Assembly (NCBI GenBank): GCA_949126835.1
Contig: OX421506.1
Location: forward strand, 16,188,447 to 16,252,446
Reading direction: 5' to 3'
Length of the DNA stretch: 64,000 nt
Source of the DNA: Anisus vortex
Taxonomy: Eukaryota; Mollusca; Gastropoda; Planorbidae
Shown here: one piece after another, positions 28,931 through 44,401 of the stretch
How positions within the stretch are numbered: the stretch's first letter is position 1
Layout: each line of letters starts with the position of its first letter
Made by a program: the position numbers and the translations under genes
The notes under the pieces: generated by a model
Told to the model about the DNA's origin: nothing
Seen by the model: only the letters and a program-made list of their open reading frames with translations
Databases searched by the model: none

Positions 28931-31379
28931 TTATACGTTTTCACCAAGATGACTAAATGATACGTTTTCACCAAGATGACTAAATGATACGCTTTCAACA
29001 AGATGACTAAATGATACGATTTCACTAAGATGACTAAATGATACGTTTTTAACAAGATGACTAAATGATACGCTTTCATTAAGCTGACTAAATAATACGC
29101 TTTCATCAATATGACTAAATAATACGCTTAACACAAGATGACTAAATGATACGCTTTTAACAAGATGTGTAAATGATACGCTTTCAGCAAGATGACTAAA
29201 TGATACGTTTTCACCAAGATGACTAAATGATACGCTTTTAACAAGATGACTAAATGATACGCTTTCAACAAGATGACTAAATGATACGCTTTTAACAAGA
29301 TGACTAAATGATACGCTTTCAGAAAGATGACTAAATGATACCTTTTTCACTAAGATGACTAAATGATACGCTTAAAGCAAGATGACTAAATGATACGTTT
29401 TTACCAAGATGACTAAATGATACGCTTTCAACAAGATGACTAAATAATACGCTTAAAGCAAGATGACTAAATGATACGTTTTCACCAAGATGACTAAATG
29501 ATACGCTTTCAACAAGATGACTAATTGATACGCTTTCAACAAGATGACTAAATGATACGCTTTTAACAAAATGACTAAATGATACGCTACAGCAAGATGA
29601 CTAAATGATACATTTTCACTAAGATGACTAAATGATACGTTTTTAACAAGATGACTAAATGATACGCTTTCATTAAGCTGACTAATTAATAAGCTTTCAT
29701 CAAGATTACTAAATAATACGCTTACAACAAGATGACTAAATGATACGCTTTTAACAAGATGTGTAAATGATACGCTTTCAGCAAGATGACAAAATGATAC
29801 GTTTTCACTAAGATAACTAAATGATACGCTTTCAACAAGATGACTAAATGATACGCTTTCAACAAGATTACTAAATGATACCCTTTTCACTAAGATGACT
29901 AAATGATACGTTTTCAACAAGATGACTAAATGATACCTTTTTTACTAAGATGACTAAATGATACGCTTTCATCAAGATGACTAAATAATACGCTTAAAGC
30001 AAGATGACTAAATGATACGTTTTTACCAAGATGACTAAATGATACGCTTTCAACAAGATGACTAAATGATACGCTTTCAACAAGATGACTAAATGATACG
30101 CTTATTACAAAATGACTAAATGATACGCTACAGCAAGATGACTAAATGATACATTTTCACTAAGATGACTAAATGATACGTTTTTAACAAGATGACTAAA
30201 TGAAACGCTTTCATTAGGCTGACTAAATAATACGCTTTCATCAAGATTACTAAATAATACGCTTACAACAAGATGACTAAATGATTCGCTTTTAACAAGA
30301 TGTGTAAATGATACGCTTTCAGCAAGATGACAAAATGATACGTTTTCACCAAGATAACTAAATGATACGCTTTCAACAAGATGACTAAATGATACGCTTT
30401 CAACAAGATGACTAAATGATACGCTTTTAACTAGATGACTAAATGATACGCTTTCAGCAAGATGACTAAATTATACGTTTTCACCAAGATGACTAAATGA
30501 TACGTTTTCACCAAGATGACTAAATGATACGCTTTCAACAAGATGACTAAATGATACGATTTCACTAAGATGACTAAATGATACGTTTTTAACAAGATGA
30601 CTAAATGATACGCTTTCATTAAGCTGACTAAATAATACGCTTTCATCAATATGACTAAATAATACGCTTAACACAAGATGACTAAATGATACGCTTTTAA
30701 CAAGATGTGTAAATGATACGCTTTCAGCAAGATGACTAAATGATACGTTTTCACCAAGATGACTAAATGATACGCTTTTAACAAGATGACTAAATGATAC
30801 GCTTTCAACAAGATGACTAAATGATACGCTTTTAACAAGATGACTAAATGATACGCTTTCAGAAAGATGACTAAATGATACCTTTTTCACTAAGATGACT
30901 AAATGATACGCTTAAAGCAAGATGACTAAATGATACGTTTTTACCAAGATGACTAAATGATACGCTTTCAACAAGATGACTAATTGATACGCTTTCAACA
31001 AGATGACTAAATGATACGCTTTTAACAAAATGACTAAATGATACGCTACAGCAAGATGACTAAATGATACATTTTCACTAAGATGACTAAATGATACGTT
31101 TTTAACAAGATGACTAAATGATACGCTTTCATTAAGCTGACTAAATAATAAGCTTTCATCAAGATTACTAAATAATACGCTTACAACAAGATGACTAAAT
31201 GATACGCTTTTAACAAGATGTGTAAATGATACGCTTTCAGCAAGATGACAAAATGATACGTTTTCACTAAGATAACTAAATGATACGCTTTCAACAAGAT
31301 GACTAAATGATACGCTTTCAACAAGATTACTAAATGATACCCTTTTCACTAAGATGACTAAATGATACGTTTTCAACAA
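28931..31379 (+). repeat. 1.46/1.54-kb duplication at the start of domain B
   Basis: Bases 28,931-29,350 match 30,471-30,890 at offset 1540, and 29,453-29,920 match 30,912-31,379 at offset 1459. The change of 81 bp is three monomers: the GCTTAAAGCAAG monomer and its neighbours are present twice near 29,370-29,460 and once near 30,910. Confidence 0.88.
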
Positions 31380-31542
31380 GATGACTAAATGATACCTTTT
31401 TCACTAAGATGACTAAATGATACGCTTTCATCAAGATGACTAAAAAATACGCTTAAAGCAAGATGACTAAATGATACGTTTTTACCAAGATGACTAAATG
31501 ATACGCTTTCAACAAGATGACTAAATGATACGCTTTTAACAA

Positions 31543-31730
31543 GATGACTAAATGATACGCTTTTAACAAAATGACTAAATGATACGCTACAGCAAGATGA
31601 CTAAATGATACATTTTCACTAAGATGACTAAATGATACGTTTTTAACAAGATGACTAAATGAAACGCTTTCATTAAGCTGACTAAATAATACGCTTTCAT
31701 CAAGATTACTAAATAATACACTTACAACAA
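31543..31730 (+). repeat. Ancestral seven-monomer cassette, domain B example
   Basis: The order is the same as in domain A, with B-specific changes. The short monomer is preceded by AAAATGAC (31,570-31,595), the third monomer is TACATTTTCACTAA (31,596-31,622), the fifth ends CATTAA, the sixth begins GCTGAC (31,677) and the seventh begins GATTAC (31,704). Confidence 0.88.
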
Positions 31731-34700
31731 GATGACTAAATGATACGCTTTTAACAAGATGTGTAAATGATACGCTTTCAGGAAGATGACAAAATGATAC
31801 GCTTTCAACAAGATGACTAAATGATACGCTTTCAACACGATGACTAAATGATACGCTTTTAACTAGATGACTAAATGATACGCTTTCAGCAAGCTGACTA
31901 AATGATACGCTTTCAACAAGATAACTAAATGATACGAATTCACTAAGATGACTAAATGATTCGTTTTTAACAAGATGACTAAATGATACGCTTTCATTAA
32001 GCTGACTAAATAATACGCTTTCATCAAGATGACTAAATAATACGCTTAACACAAGATGACTAAATGATACGCTTTTAACAAGATGTGTCAATGATACGCT
32101 TTCAGCAAGATGACTCAATGATACGTTTTCACCAAGATGACTAAATGATACGCTTTTAACACGATGACTAAATGATACGCTTTCAACAAGATGACTAAAT
32201 GATACGCTTTTAACAAGATGACTAAATGATACGCTTTCAGAAAGATGACTAAATGATACCTTTTTCACTAAGATGACTAAATGATACGCTTTCATCAAGA
32301 TGACTAAATAATACGCTTAAAGCAAGATGACTAAATGATACGTTTTTACCAAGATGACTAAATGATACGCTTTCAAACAAGATGACTAAATGATACGCTT
32401 TCAACAAGATGACTAAATGATACGCTTTTAACAAAATGACTAAATGATACGCTACAGCAAGATGACTAAATGATACATTTTCACTAAGATGACTAAATGA
32501 TACGTTTTTAACAAGATGACTAAATGATACGCTTTCATTAAGCTGACTAAATAATACGCTTTCATCAAGATTACTAAATAATACGCTTACAACAAGATGA
32601 CTAAATGATACGCTTTTAACAAGATGTGTAAATGATACGCTTTCAGCAAGATGACAAAATGATACGTTTTCACCAAGATAACTAAATGATACGCTTTCAA
32701 CAAGATGACTAAATGATACGCTTTCAACAAGATGACTAAATGATACGCTTTTAACTAGATGACTAAATGATACGCTTTCAGCAAGATGACTAAATTATAC
32801 GTTTTCACAAAGATGACTAAATGATACGCTTTCAACAAGATGACTAAATGATACGCTTTTAACAAGATAACTCAATGACACTTTTACAACAAGGTGACTT
32901 AATTATACGCTTTAAAAAAAATGACTAAATGATACCCTTTCAACAAGATAATTAATGATACGCTTTCAAAAAGATGACTAAATGATACGCTTACAACAAG
33001 ATGACTAAATGATACGCTTTTTGCAAGATGTGTAAATGATACGCTTACAGCAAGATGACTAAATGATTCGTTTTCACCAAGATGACTAAATGATACGCTT
33101 TTAACAAGATGTGTAAATGATACGCTTTCTGCAAAATGACTAAACGATACGTTTTCACCAAGATGAATAAATGATACGCCTACAACAAGATGACTAAATG
33201 ATACGCTTTTAACAAGATAACTCAATGACACCCTAACAACAAGATGACTTAATTATACGCTTTAAAAAAATGACTAAATGATACGCTTTAAACAAGATAA
33301 TTAATGATACGCTTTCAAAAAGATGACTAAATGATACGCTTACAACAAGATGACTAAACGATACGCTTTTAACAAGATGTGTAAATGATACGCTTTCAGC
33401 AATATGACTAAATGATTAGTTTTCAGCAAGATGACTAAATGATACGCTTTTAACAATATGTGTAAATGATACGCTTTCTGCAAGATGACTAAACGATACG
33501 TTTTCACCAAGATGACTAAATGATAAGCTTTCAACAAGATTACTAGATGATACGCTTTGAACAAGATAACTAAATGATACGCTTTTAACTATATGACTAA
33601 ATGATACGCTTTCAGCAAGATGACTAAATGAAACGTTTTCACTAAGATGACTAAATGATTCGCTTTTAACATAATGACTAAATAATACGCTTACAACAAG
33701 ATGACTAACTAAATGATACGCTTTTAACAAGATGTGTAAATGATACGCTTTCAGCAAGATGACTAAATGATACGTTTTCACCAAGATGACTAAATGATAC
33801 GCTTTTAACAAGATGACTAAATGATACGCTTTCAACAAGATGACTAAATGATACGCTTTTAACAAGATGACTAAATGATACGCTTTCAGAAAGATGACTA
33901 AATGATACCTTTTTCACTAAGATGACTAAATGATACGCTTAAAGCAAGATGACTAAATGATACGCTTTCAACAAGATGACTAAATAATACGCTTAAAGCA
34001 AGATGACTAAATGATACGTTTTTACCAAGATGACTAAATGATACGCTTTCAACAAGATGACTAATTGATACGCTTTCAACAAGATGACTAAATGATACGC
34101 TTTTAACAAAATGACTAAATGATACGCTACAGCAAGATGACTTAATGATACATTTTCACTAAGATGACTAAATGATACGTTTTTAACAAGATGACTAAAT
34201 GATACGCTTTCATTAAGCTGACTAAATAATAAGCTTTCATCAAGATTACTAAATAATACGCTTACAACAAGATGACTAAATGATACGCTTTTAACAAGAT
34301 GTGTAAATGATACGCTTTCAGCAAGATGACAAAATGATACGTTTTCACTAAGATAACTAAATGATACGCTTTCAACAAGATGACTAAATGATACGCTTTC
34401 AACAAGATTACTAAATGATACCCTTTTCACTAAGATGACTAAATGATACGTTTTCAACAAGATGACTAAATGATACCTTTTTCACTAAGATGACTAAATG
34501 ATACGCTTTCATCAAGATGACTAAAAAATACGCTTAAAGCAAGATGACTAAATGATACGTTTTTACCAAGATGACTAAATGATACGCTTTCAACAAGATG
34601 ACTAAATGATACGCTTTTAACAAGATGACTAAATGATACGCTTTTAACAAAATGACTAAATGATACGCTACAGCAAGATGACTAAATGATACATTTCACT

Positions 34701-35074
34701 AAGATGACTAAATGATACGTTTTTAACAAGATGACTAAATGAAACGCTTTCATTAAGCTGACTAAATAATACGCTTTCATCAAGATTACTAAATAATACA
34801 CTTACAACAAGATGACTAAATGATACGCTTTTAACAAGATGTGTAAATGATACGCTTTCAGGAAGATGACAAAATGATACGCTTTCAACAAGATGACTAA
34901 ATGATACGCTTTCAACACGATGACTAAATGATACGCTTTTAGCTAGATGACTAAATGATACGCTTTCAGCAAGATGACTAAATGATACGCTTTCAACAAG
35001 ATAACTAAATGATACGAATTCACTAAGATGACTAAATGATACGTTTTTAACAAGATGACTAAATGATACGCTTT

Positions 35075-35832
35075 CATTAAGCTGACTAAATAATACGCTT
35101 TCATCAAGATGACTAAATAATACGCTTAACACAAGATGACTAAATGATACGCTTTTAACAAGATGTGTCAATGATACGCTTTCAGCAAGATGACTCAATG
35201 ATACGTTTTCACCAAGATGACTAAATGATACGCTTTTAACACGATGACTAAATGATACGCTTTCAACAAGATGACTAAATGATACGCTTTTAACAAGATG
35301 ACTAAATGATACGCTTTCAGAAAGATGACTAAATGATACCTTTTTCACTAAGATGACTAAATGATACGCTTTCATCAAGATGACTAAATAATACGCTTAA
35401 AGCAAGATGACTAAATGATACGTTTTTACCAAGATGACTAAATGATACGCTTTCATTAAGCTGACTAAATAATACGCTTTCATCAAGATGACTAAATAAT
35501 ACGCTTAACACAAGATGACTAAATGATACGCTTTTAACAAGATGTGTCAATGATACGCTTTCAGCAAGATGACTCAATGATACGTTTTCACCAAGATGAC
35601 TAAATGATACGCTTTTAACACGATGACTAAATGATACGCTTTCAACAAGATGACTAAATGATACGCTTTTAACAAGATGACTAAATGATACGCTTTCAGA
35701 AAGATGACTAAATGATACCTTTTTCACTAAGATGACTAAATGATACGCTTTCATCAAGATGACTAAATAATACGCTTAAAGCAAGATGACTAAATGATAC
35801 GCTTTCAACAAGATGACTAAATGATACGCTTT
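35075..35832 (+). repeat. 379-bp tandem duplication inside the second B copy
   Basis: CATTAAGCTG at 35,075 and 35,454, GATGTGTCAA at 35,162 and 35,541, and TTTTTCACTA at 35,341 and 35,720 are all 379 bp apart (about 14 monomers). Other copies of the B unit have this segment only once, so this is a change specific to this copy. Confidence 0.9.
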
Positions 35833-35950
35833 TAACTAGATGACTAAATGATACGCTTTCAGCAAGATGACTAAATTATACGTTTTCACAAAGATGACTA
35901 AATGATACGCTTTCAACAAGATGACTAAATGATACGCTTTTAACAAGATA

Positions 35951-36649
35951 ACTCAATGACACTTTTACAACAAGGTGACTTAATTATACGCTTTAAAAAA
36001 ATGACTAAATGATACCCTTTCAACAAGATAATTAATGATACGCTTTCAAAAAGATGACTAAATGATACGCTTACAACAAGATGACTAAATGATACGCTTT
36101 TTGCAAGATGTGTAAATGATACGCTTACAGCAAGATGACTAAATGATTCGTTTTCACCAAGATGACTAAATGATACGCTTTTAACAAGATGTGTAAATGA
36201 TACGCTTTCTGCAAAATGACTAAACGATACGTTTTCACCAAGATGAATAAATGATACGCCTACAACAAGATGACTAAATGATACGCTTTTAACAAGATAA
36301 CTCAATGACACTTTTACAACAAGGTGACTTAATTATACGCTTTAAAAAAAATGACTAAATGATACCCTTTCAACAAGATAATTAATGATACGCTTTCAAA
36401 AAGATGACTAAATGATACGCTTACAACAAGATGACTAAATGATACGCTTTTTGCAAGATGTGTAAATGATACGCTTACAGCAAGATGACTAAATGATTCG
36501 TTTTCACCAAGATGACTAAATGATACGCTTTTAAGAAGATGTGTAAATGATACGCTTTCTGCAAAATGACTAAACGATACGTTTTCACCAAGATGAATAA
36601 ATGATACGCCTACAACAAGATGACTAAATGATACGCTTTTAACAAGATA
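35951..36649 (+). repeat. 350-bp tandem duplication inside the second B copy
   Basis: ACTCAATGAC followed by ACTTTTACAACAAGG starts at 35,951 and again at 36,300. The offset is 349, becoming 350 after an A-run that is one base longer in the second copy. This is about 13 monomers. One late difference is TTTTAAGAAG near 36,534, where other copies have TTTTAACAAG. Confidence 0.9.
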
Positions 36650-39600
36650 ACTCAATGACACCCTAACAACAAGATGACTTAATTATACGCTTTAAAAAAA
36701 TGACTAAATGATACGCTTTAAACAAGATAATTAATGATACGCTTTCAAAAAGATAATTAATGATACGCTTACAACAAGATGACTAAACGATACGCTTTTA
36801 ACAAGATGTGTAAATGATACGCTTTCAGCAATATGACTAAATGATAAGTTTTCAGCAAGATGACTAAATGATACGCTTTTAACAATATGTGTAAATGATA
36901 CGCTTTCTGCAAGATGACTAAACGATACGTTTTCACCAAGATGACTAAATGATAAGCTTTCAACAAGATTACTAGATGATACGCTTTGAACAAGATGACT
37001 AAATGATACGCTTTTAACTATATGACTAAATGATACGCTTTCAGCAAGATGACTAAATGAAACGTTTTCACTAAGATGACTAAATGATTCGCTTTTAACA
37101 TAATGACTAAATAATACGCTTACAACAAGATGACTAACTAAATGATACGCTTTTAACAAGATGTGTAAATGATACGCTTTCAGCAAGATGACTAAATGAT
37201 ACGTTTTCACCAAGATGACTAAATGATACGCTTTTAACAAGATGACTAAATGATACGCTTTCAACAAGATGACTAAATGATACGCTTTTAACAAGATGAC
37301 TAAATGATACGATTTCAGAAAGATGACTAAATGATACCCTTTTCACTAAGATGACTAAATGATACGCTTAAAGCAAGATGACTAAATGATACGTTTTTAC
37401 CAAGATGACTAAATGATACGCTTTCAACAAGATGACTAAATAATACGCTTAAAGCAAGATGACTAAATGATACGTTTTTACCATTATGACTAAATGATAC
37501 GCTTTCAACAAGATGACTAATTGATACGCTTTCAACAAGATGACTAAATGATACGCTTTTAACAAAATGACTAAATGATACGCTACAGCAAGATGACTTA
37601 ATGATACATTTTCACTAAGATGACTAAATGATACGTTTTTAACAAGATGACTAAATGATACGCTTTCATTAAGCTGACTAAATAATAAGCTTTCATCAAG
37701 ATTACTAAATAATACGCTTACAACAAGATGACTAAATGATACGCTTTTAACAAGATGTGTAAATGATACGCTTTCAGCAAGATGACAAAATGATACGTTT
37801 TCACTAAGATAACTAAATGATACGCTTTCAACAAGATGACTAAATGATACGCTTTCAACAAGATTACTAAATGATACCCTTTTCACTAAGATGACTAAAT
37901 GATACGTTTTCAACAAGATGACTAAATGATACCTTTTTCACTAAGATGACTAAATGATACGCTTTCATCAAGATGACTAAAAAATACGCTTAAAGCAAGA
38001 TGACTAAATGATACGTTTTTACCAAGATGACTAAATGATACGCTTTCAACAAGATGACTAAATGATACGCTTTTAACAAGATGACTAAATGATACGCTTT
38101 TAACAAAATGACTAAATGATACGCTACAGCAAGATGACTAAATGATACATTTTCACTAAGATGACTAAATGATACGTTTTTAACAAGATGACTAAATGAA
38201 ACGCTTTCATTAAGCTGACTAAATAATACGCTTTCATCAAGATTACTAAATAATACACTTACAACAAGATGACTAAATGATACGCTTTTAACAAGATGTG
38301 TAAATGATACGCTTTCAGGAAGATGACAAAATGATACGCTTTCAACAAGATGACTAAATGATACGCTTTCAACACGATGACTAAATGATACGCTTTTAAC
38401 TAGATGACTAAATGATACGCTTTCAGCAAGATGACTAAATGATACGCTTTCAACAAGATAACTAAATGATACGAATTCACTAAGATGACTAAATAATACG
38501 CTTTCATCAAGATGACTAAATAATACGCTTAACACAAGATGACTAAGTGATACGCTTTTAACAAGATGTGTCAATGATACGCTTTCAGCAAGATGACTCA
38601 ATGATACGTTTTCACCAAGATGACTAAATGATACGCTTTTAACACGATGACTAAATGATACGCTTTCAACAAGATGACTAAATGATACGCTTTTAACAAG
38701 ATGACTAAATGATACGCTTTCAGAAAGATGACTAAATGATACCTTTTTCACTAAGATGACTAAATGATACGCTTTCATCAAGATGACTAAATAATACGCT
38801 TAAAGCAAGATGACTAAATGATACGTTTTTACCAAGATGACTAAATGATACGCTTTCAACAAGATGACTAAATGATACGCTTTTAACAAGATGACTAAAT
38901 GATACGCTTTTAACAAAATGACTAAATGATACGCTACAGCAAGATGACTAAATGATACATTTTCACTAAGATGACTAAATGATACGTTTTTAACAAGATG
39001 ACTAAATGATACGCTTTCATTAAGCTGACTAAATAATACGCTTTCATCAAGATTACTAAATAATACGCTTACAACAAGATGACTAAATGATACGCTTTTA
39101 ACAAGATGTGTAAATGATACGCTTTCAGCAAGATGACAAAATGATACGTTTTCACCAAGATAACTAAATGATACGCTTTCAACAAGATGACTAAATGATA
39201 CGCTTTCAACAAGATGACTAAATGATACGCTTTTAACTAGATGACTAAATGATACGCTTTCAGCAAGATGACTAAATTATACGTTTTCACAAAGATGACT
39301 AAATGATACGCTTTCAACAAGATGACTAAATGATACGCTTTTAACAAGATAACTCAATGACACTTTTACAACAAGGTGACTTAATTATACGCTTTAAAAA
39401 AATGACTAAATGATACCCTTTCAACAAGATAATTAATGATACGCTTTCAAAAAGATGACTAAATGATACGCTTACAACAAGATGACTAAATGATACGCTT
39501 TTTGCAAGATGTGTAAATGATACGCTTACAGCAAGATGACTAAATGATTCGTTTTCACCAAGATGACTAAATGATACGCTTTTAACAAGATGTGTAAATG

Positions 39601-42600
39601 ATACGCTTTTTGCAAGATGTGTAAATGATACGCTTACAGCAAGATGACTAAACGATACGTTTTCACCAAGATGAATAAATGATACGCCTACAACAAGATG
39701 ACTAAATGATACGCTTTTAACAAGATAACTCAATGACACCCTAACAACAAGATGACTTAATTATACGCTTTAAAAAAATGACTAAATGATACGCTTTAAA
39801 CAAGATAATTAATGATACGCTTTCAAAAAGATGACTAAATGATACGCTTACAACAAGATGACTAAACGATACGCTTTTAACAAGATGTGTAAATGATACG
39901 CTTTCAGCAATATGACTAAATGATAAGTTTTCAGCAAGATGACTAAATGATACGCTTTTAACAATATGTGTAAATGATACGCTTTCTGCAAGATGACTAA
40001 ACGATACGTTTTCACCAAGATGACTAAATGATAAGCTTTCAACAAGATTACTAGATGATACGCTTTGAACAAGATGACTAAATGATACGCTTTTAACTAT
40101 ATGACTAAATGATACGCTTTCAGCAAGATGAATAAATGAAACGTTTTCACTAAGATGACTAAATGATTCGCTTTTAACATAATGACTAAATAATACGCTT
40201 ACAACAAGATGACTAACTAAATGATACGCTTTTAACAAGATGTGTAAATGATACGCTTTCAGCAAGATGACTAAATTATACGTTTTCGCCAAGATGACTA
40301 AATGATACGCTTTCAACAAGATGACTAAATGATATGCTTTCAACAAGATGACTATATGATACGCTTTTAAAAAGATGACTAAATAATACACTTTTTAGAA
40401 ATATGACTAAATGATACCCTATTCACTAAAATGACTAAATGATACGCTTTTAACAAGATGACTAAATGATACGCTTTTAACAAAATGACTAAATGATACG
40501 CTACAGCAAGATGACTAAATGATACATTTTCACTAAGATGACTAAATGATACGTTTTTAACAAGATGACTAAATGATACGCTTTCATTAAGCTGACTAAA
40601 TAATAAGCTTTCATCAAGATTACTAAATAATACGCTTACAACAAGATGACTAAATGATACGCTTTTAACAAGATGTGTAAATGATACGCTTTCAGCAAGA
40701 TGACAAAATGATACGTTTTCACTAAGATAACTAAATGATACGCTTTCAACAAGATGACTAAATGATACGCTTTCAACAAGATTACTAAATGATACCCTTT
40801 TCACTAAGATGACTAAATGATACGTTTTCAACAAGATGACTAAATGATACCTTTTTCACTAAGATGACTAAATGATACGCTTTCATCAAGATGACTAAAA
40901 AATACGCTTAAAGCAAGATGACTAAATGATACGTTTTTACCAAGATGACTAAATGATACGCTTTCAACAAGATGACTAAATGATACGCTTTTAACAAGAT
41001 GACTAAATGATACGCTTTTAACAAAATGACTAAATGATACGCTACAGCAAGATGACTAAATGATACATTTTCACTAAGATGACTAAATGATACGTTTTTA
41101 ACAAGATGACTAAATGAAACGCTTTCATTAAGCTGACTAAATAATACGCTTTCATCAAGATTACTAAATAATACACTTACAACAAGATGACTAAATGATA
41201 CGCTTTTAACAAGATGTGTAAATGATACGCTTTCAGGAAGATGACAAAATGATACGCTTTCAACAAGATGACTAAATGATACGTTTTCAACACGATGACT
41301 AAATGATACGCTTTTAACTAGATGACTAAATGATAAGCTTTCAGCAAGATGACTAAATGATACGCTTTCAACAAGATAACTAAATGATACGAATTCACTA
41401 AGATGACTAAATGATACGTTTTTAACAAGATGACTAAATGATACGCTTTCATTAAGCTGACTAAATAATACGCTTTCATCAAGATGACTAAATAATACGC
41501 TTAACACAAGATGACTAAATGATACGCTTTTAACAAGATGTGTCAATGATACGCTTTCAGCAAGATGACTCAATGATACTTTTTCACCAAGATGACTAAA
41601 TGATACGCTTTTAACACGATGACTAAATGATACGCTTTCAACAAGATGACTAAATGATACGCTTTTAACAAGATGACTAAATGATACGCTTTCAGAAAGA
41701 TGACTAAATGATACCTTTTTCACTAAGATGACTAAATGATACGCTTTCATCAAGATGACTAAATAATACGCTTAAAGCAAGATGACTAAATGATACGTTT
41801 TTACCAAGATGACTAAATGATACGCTTTCAACAAGATGACTAAATGATACGCTTTCAACAAGATGACTAAATGATACGCTTTTAACAAAATGACTAAATG
41901 ATACGCTACAGCAAGATGACTAAATGATACATTTTCACTAAGATGACTAAATGATACGTTTTTAACAAGATGACTAAATGATACGCTTTCATTAAGCTGA
42001 CTAAATAATACGCTTTCATCAAGATTACTAAATAATACGCTTACAACAAGATGACTAAATGATACGCTTTTAACAAGATGTGTAAATGATACGCTTTCAG
42101 CAAGATGACAAAATGATACGTTTTCACCAAGATAACTAAATGATACGCTTTCAACAAGATGACTAAATGATACGCTTTCAACAAGATGACTAAATGATAC
42201 GCTTTTAACTAGATGACTAAATGATACGCTTTCAGCAAGATGACTAAATTATACGTTTTCACAAAGATGACTAAATGATACGCTTTCAACAAGATGACTA
42301 AATGATACGCTTTTAACAAGATAACTCAATGACACTTTTACAACAAGGTGACTTAATTATACGCTTTAAAAAAAATGACTAAATGATACCCTTTCAACAA
42401 GATAATTAATGATACGCTTTCAAAAAGATGACTAAATGATACGCTTACAACAAGATGACTAAATGATACGCTTTTTGCAAGATGTGTAAATGATACGCTT
42501 ACAGCAAGATGACTAAATGATTCGTTTTCACCAAGATGACTAAATGATACGCTTTTAACAAGATGTGTAAATGATACGCTTTCTGCAAAATGACTAAACG

Positions 42601-44376
42601 ATACGTTTTCACCAAGATGAATAAATGATACGCCTACAACAAGATGACTAAATGATACGCTTTTAACAAGATAACTCAATGACACCCTAACAACAAGATG
42701 ACTTAATTATACGCTTTAAAAAAATGACTAAATGATACACTTTAAACAAGATAATTAATGATACGCTTTCAAAAAGATGACTAAATGATACGCTTACAAC
42801 AAGATGACTAAACGATGCGCTTTTAACAAGATGTGTAAATGATACGCTTTCAGCAATATGACTAAATGATAAGTTTTCAGCAAGATGACTAAATGATACG
42901 CTTTTAACAATATGTGTAAATGATACGCTTTCTGCAAGATGACTAAACGATACGTTTTCACCAAGATGACTAAATGATAAGCTTTCAACAAGATTACTAG
43001 ATGATACGCTTTGAACAAGATGACTAAATGATACGCTTTTAACTATATGACTAAATGATACGCTTTCAGCAAGATGACTAAATGAAACGTTTTCACTAAG
43101 ATGACTAAATGATTCGCTTTTAACATAATGACTAAATAATACGCTTACAACAAGATGACTAACTAAATGATACGCTTTTAACAAGATGTGTAAATGATAC
43201 GCTTTCAGCAAGATGACTAAATTATACGTTTTCGCCAAGATGACTATATGATACGCTTTCAACAAGATGACTAAATGATATGCTTTCAACAAGATGACTA
43301 TATGATACGCTTTTAAAAAGATGACTAAATAATACACTTTTTAGAAATATGACTAAATGATACCCTATTCACTAAGATGACTAAATGATACGCTTTTAAC
43401 AAGATGACTAAATGATACGCTTTCATCAAGATGACTAAATAATACGCTTACAAAAAGATGACTAAATGATACGCTTTTAACAAGATTTGTAAATGATACG
43501 CTTTTAGCAAGATGACTAAATAATACGTTTTTAACAAGATGACTAAATGATACGCTTTCAACAAGATGACTAAATGATACGCTTTCAACAAGATGACTAA
43601 ATGATACGATTTCACTAAGATGACTAAATGATACGTTTTTAACAAGATGACTAAATTATACGCTTTCATTAAGCTGACTAAATAATACGCTTTCATCAAG
43701 ATGACTAAATAATACGCTTACAACAAGATGACTAAATGATACGCTTTTAACAAGATGTGTAAATGATACGCTTTCAGCAAGATGACTAAATGATACGTTT
43801 TCACCAAGATGACTAAATGATACGCTTTTAACAAGATGACTAAATGATACGCTTTCAACAAGATGACTAAATAATACGCTTTTAACAAGATGACTAAATG
43901 ATACGCTTTTAGAAAGATGAGTAAATGATACCTTTTTCACTAAGATGACTAAATGATACGCTTTCATCAAGATGACTAAATAATACGCTTAAAGCAAGAT
44001 GACTAAATGATACGTTTTTACCAAGATGACTAAATGATACGTTTTCAACAAGATGACTAAATGATACGCTTTCAAAAAGATGACTAAATGATACGCATTT
44101 AACAAAATGACTAAATGATACGCTACAGCAAGATGACTAAATGATACATTTTCACTAAGATGACTAAATGATACGTTTTTAACAAGATGACTAAATGAAA
44201 CGCTTTTATTAAGCTGACTAAATAATACGCTTTCATCAAGATTACTAAATAATACGCTTACAACAAGATGACTAAGTGATACGCTTTTAACAAGATGTGT
44301 AAATGATACGCTTTCAACAAGATGACTAAATGATACGCTTTTAACAAGATGACTAAATGATACGCTTACAGAAAGA

Positions 44377-44401
44377 TGACTAAATGATACCTTTTTTTAC
44401 T
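44377..44401 (+). repeat. Length-variable T-run monomer
   Basis: The TACC-T(n)-ACTAAG monomer carries seven T here and near 45,661 and 49,005, eight near 54,484, 60,293 and 62,183, and six near 58,104. Domain B relatives have TACCTTTTTCAC with five T. These T-run changes explain the 28-30-bp monomers and shift the reading frame of any minus-strand open frame. Confidence 0.8.

Larger units (their letters stand above)
30900..43380 (+). repeat. Domain B higher-order repeat, four consecutive copies
   Basis: One GAATTC occurs per copy at 31,936, 35,016, 38,473 and 41,391, giving spacings of 3080, 3457 and 2918 bp. A 31-bp monomer with GATGACTAACTAAATG occurs once per copy at 33,700, 37,129, 40,208 and 43,153, with spacings of 3429, 3079 and 2945. 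The longer second copy is accounted for by two internal tandem duplications (379 and 350 bp). Monomer order is otherwise the same in all four copies. Confidence 0.92.
28000..44300 (+). repeat. Domain B: higher-order repeat of about 3 kb
   Basis: Domain B is marked by monomers with GCTTAAAGCAAG, GCTTAACACAAG, TACCTTTTTCACTAAG, CTTTCATTAAGCTGAC and TACATTTTCACTAAG. It also has the pair GATAACTCAATGACACTTTT/AAGGTGACTTAATTATACGC followed by an A-rich monomer. A2 and A1 markers are absent. The first 3 kb (28,000-30,900) holds shorter partial copies; four long copies follow. The domain edges were judged by eye. Confidence 0.8.
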
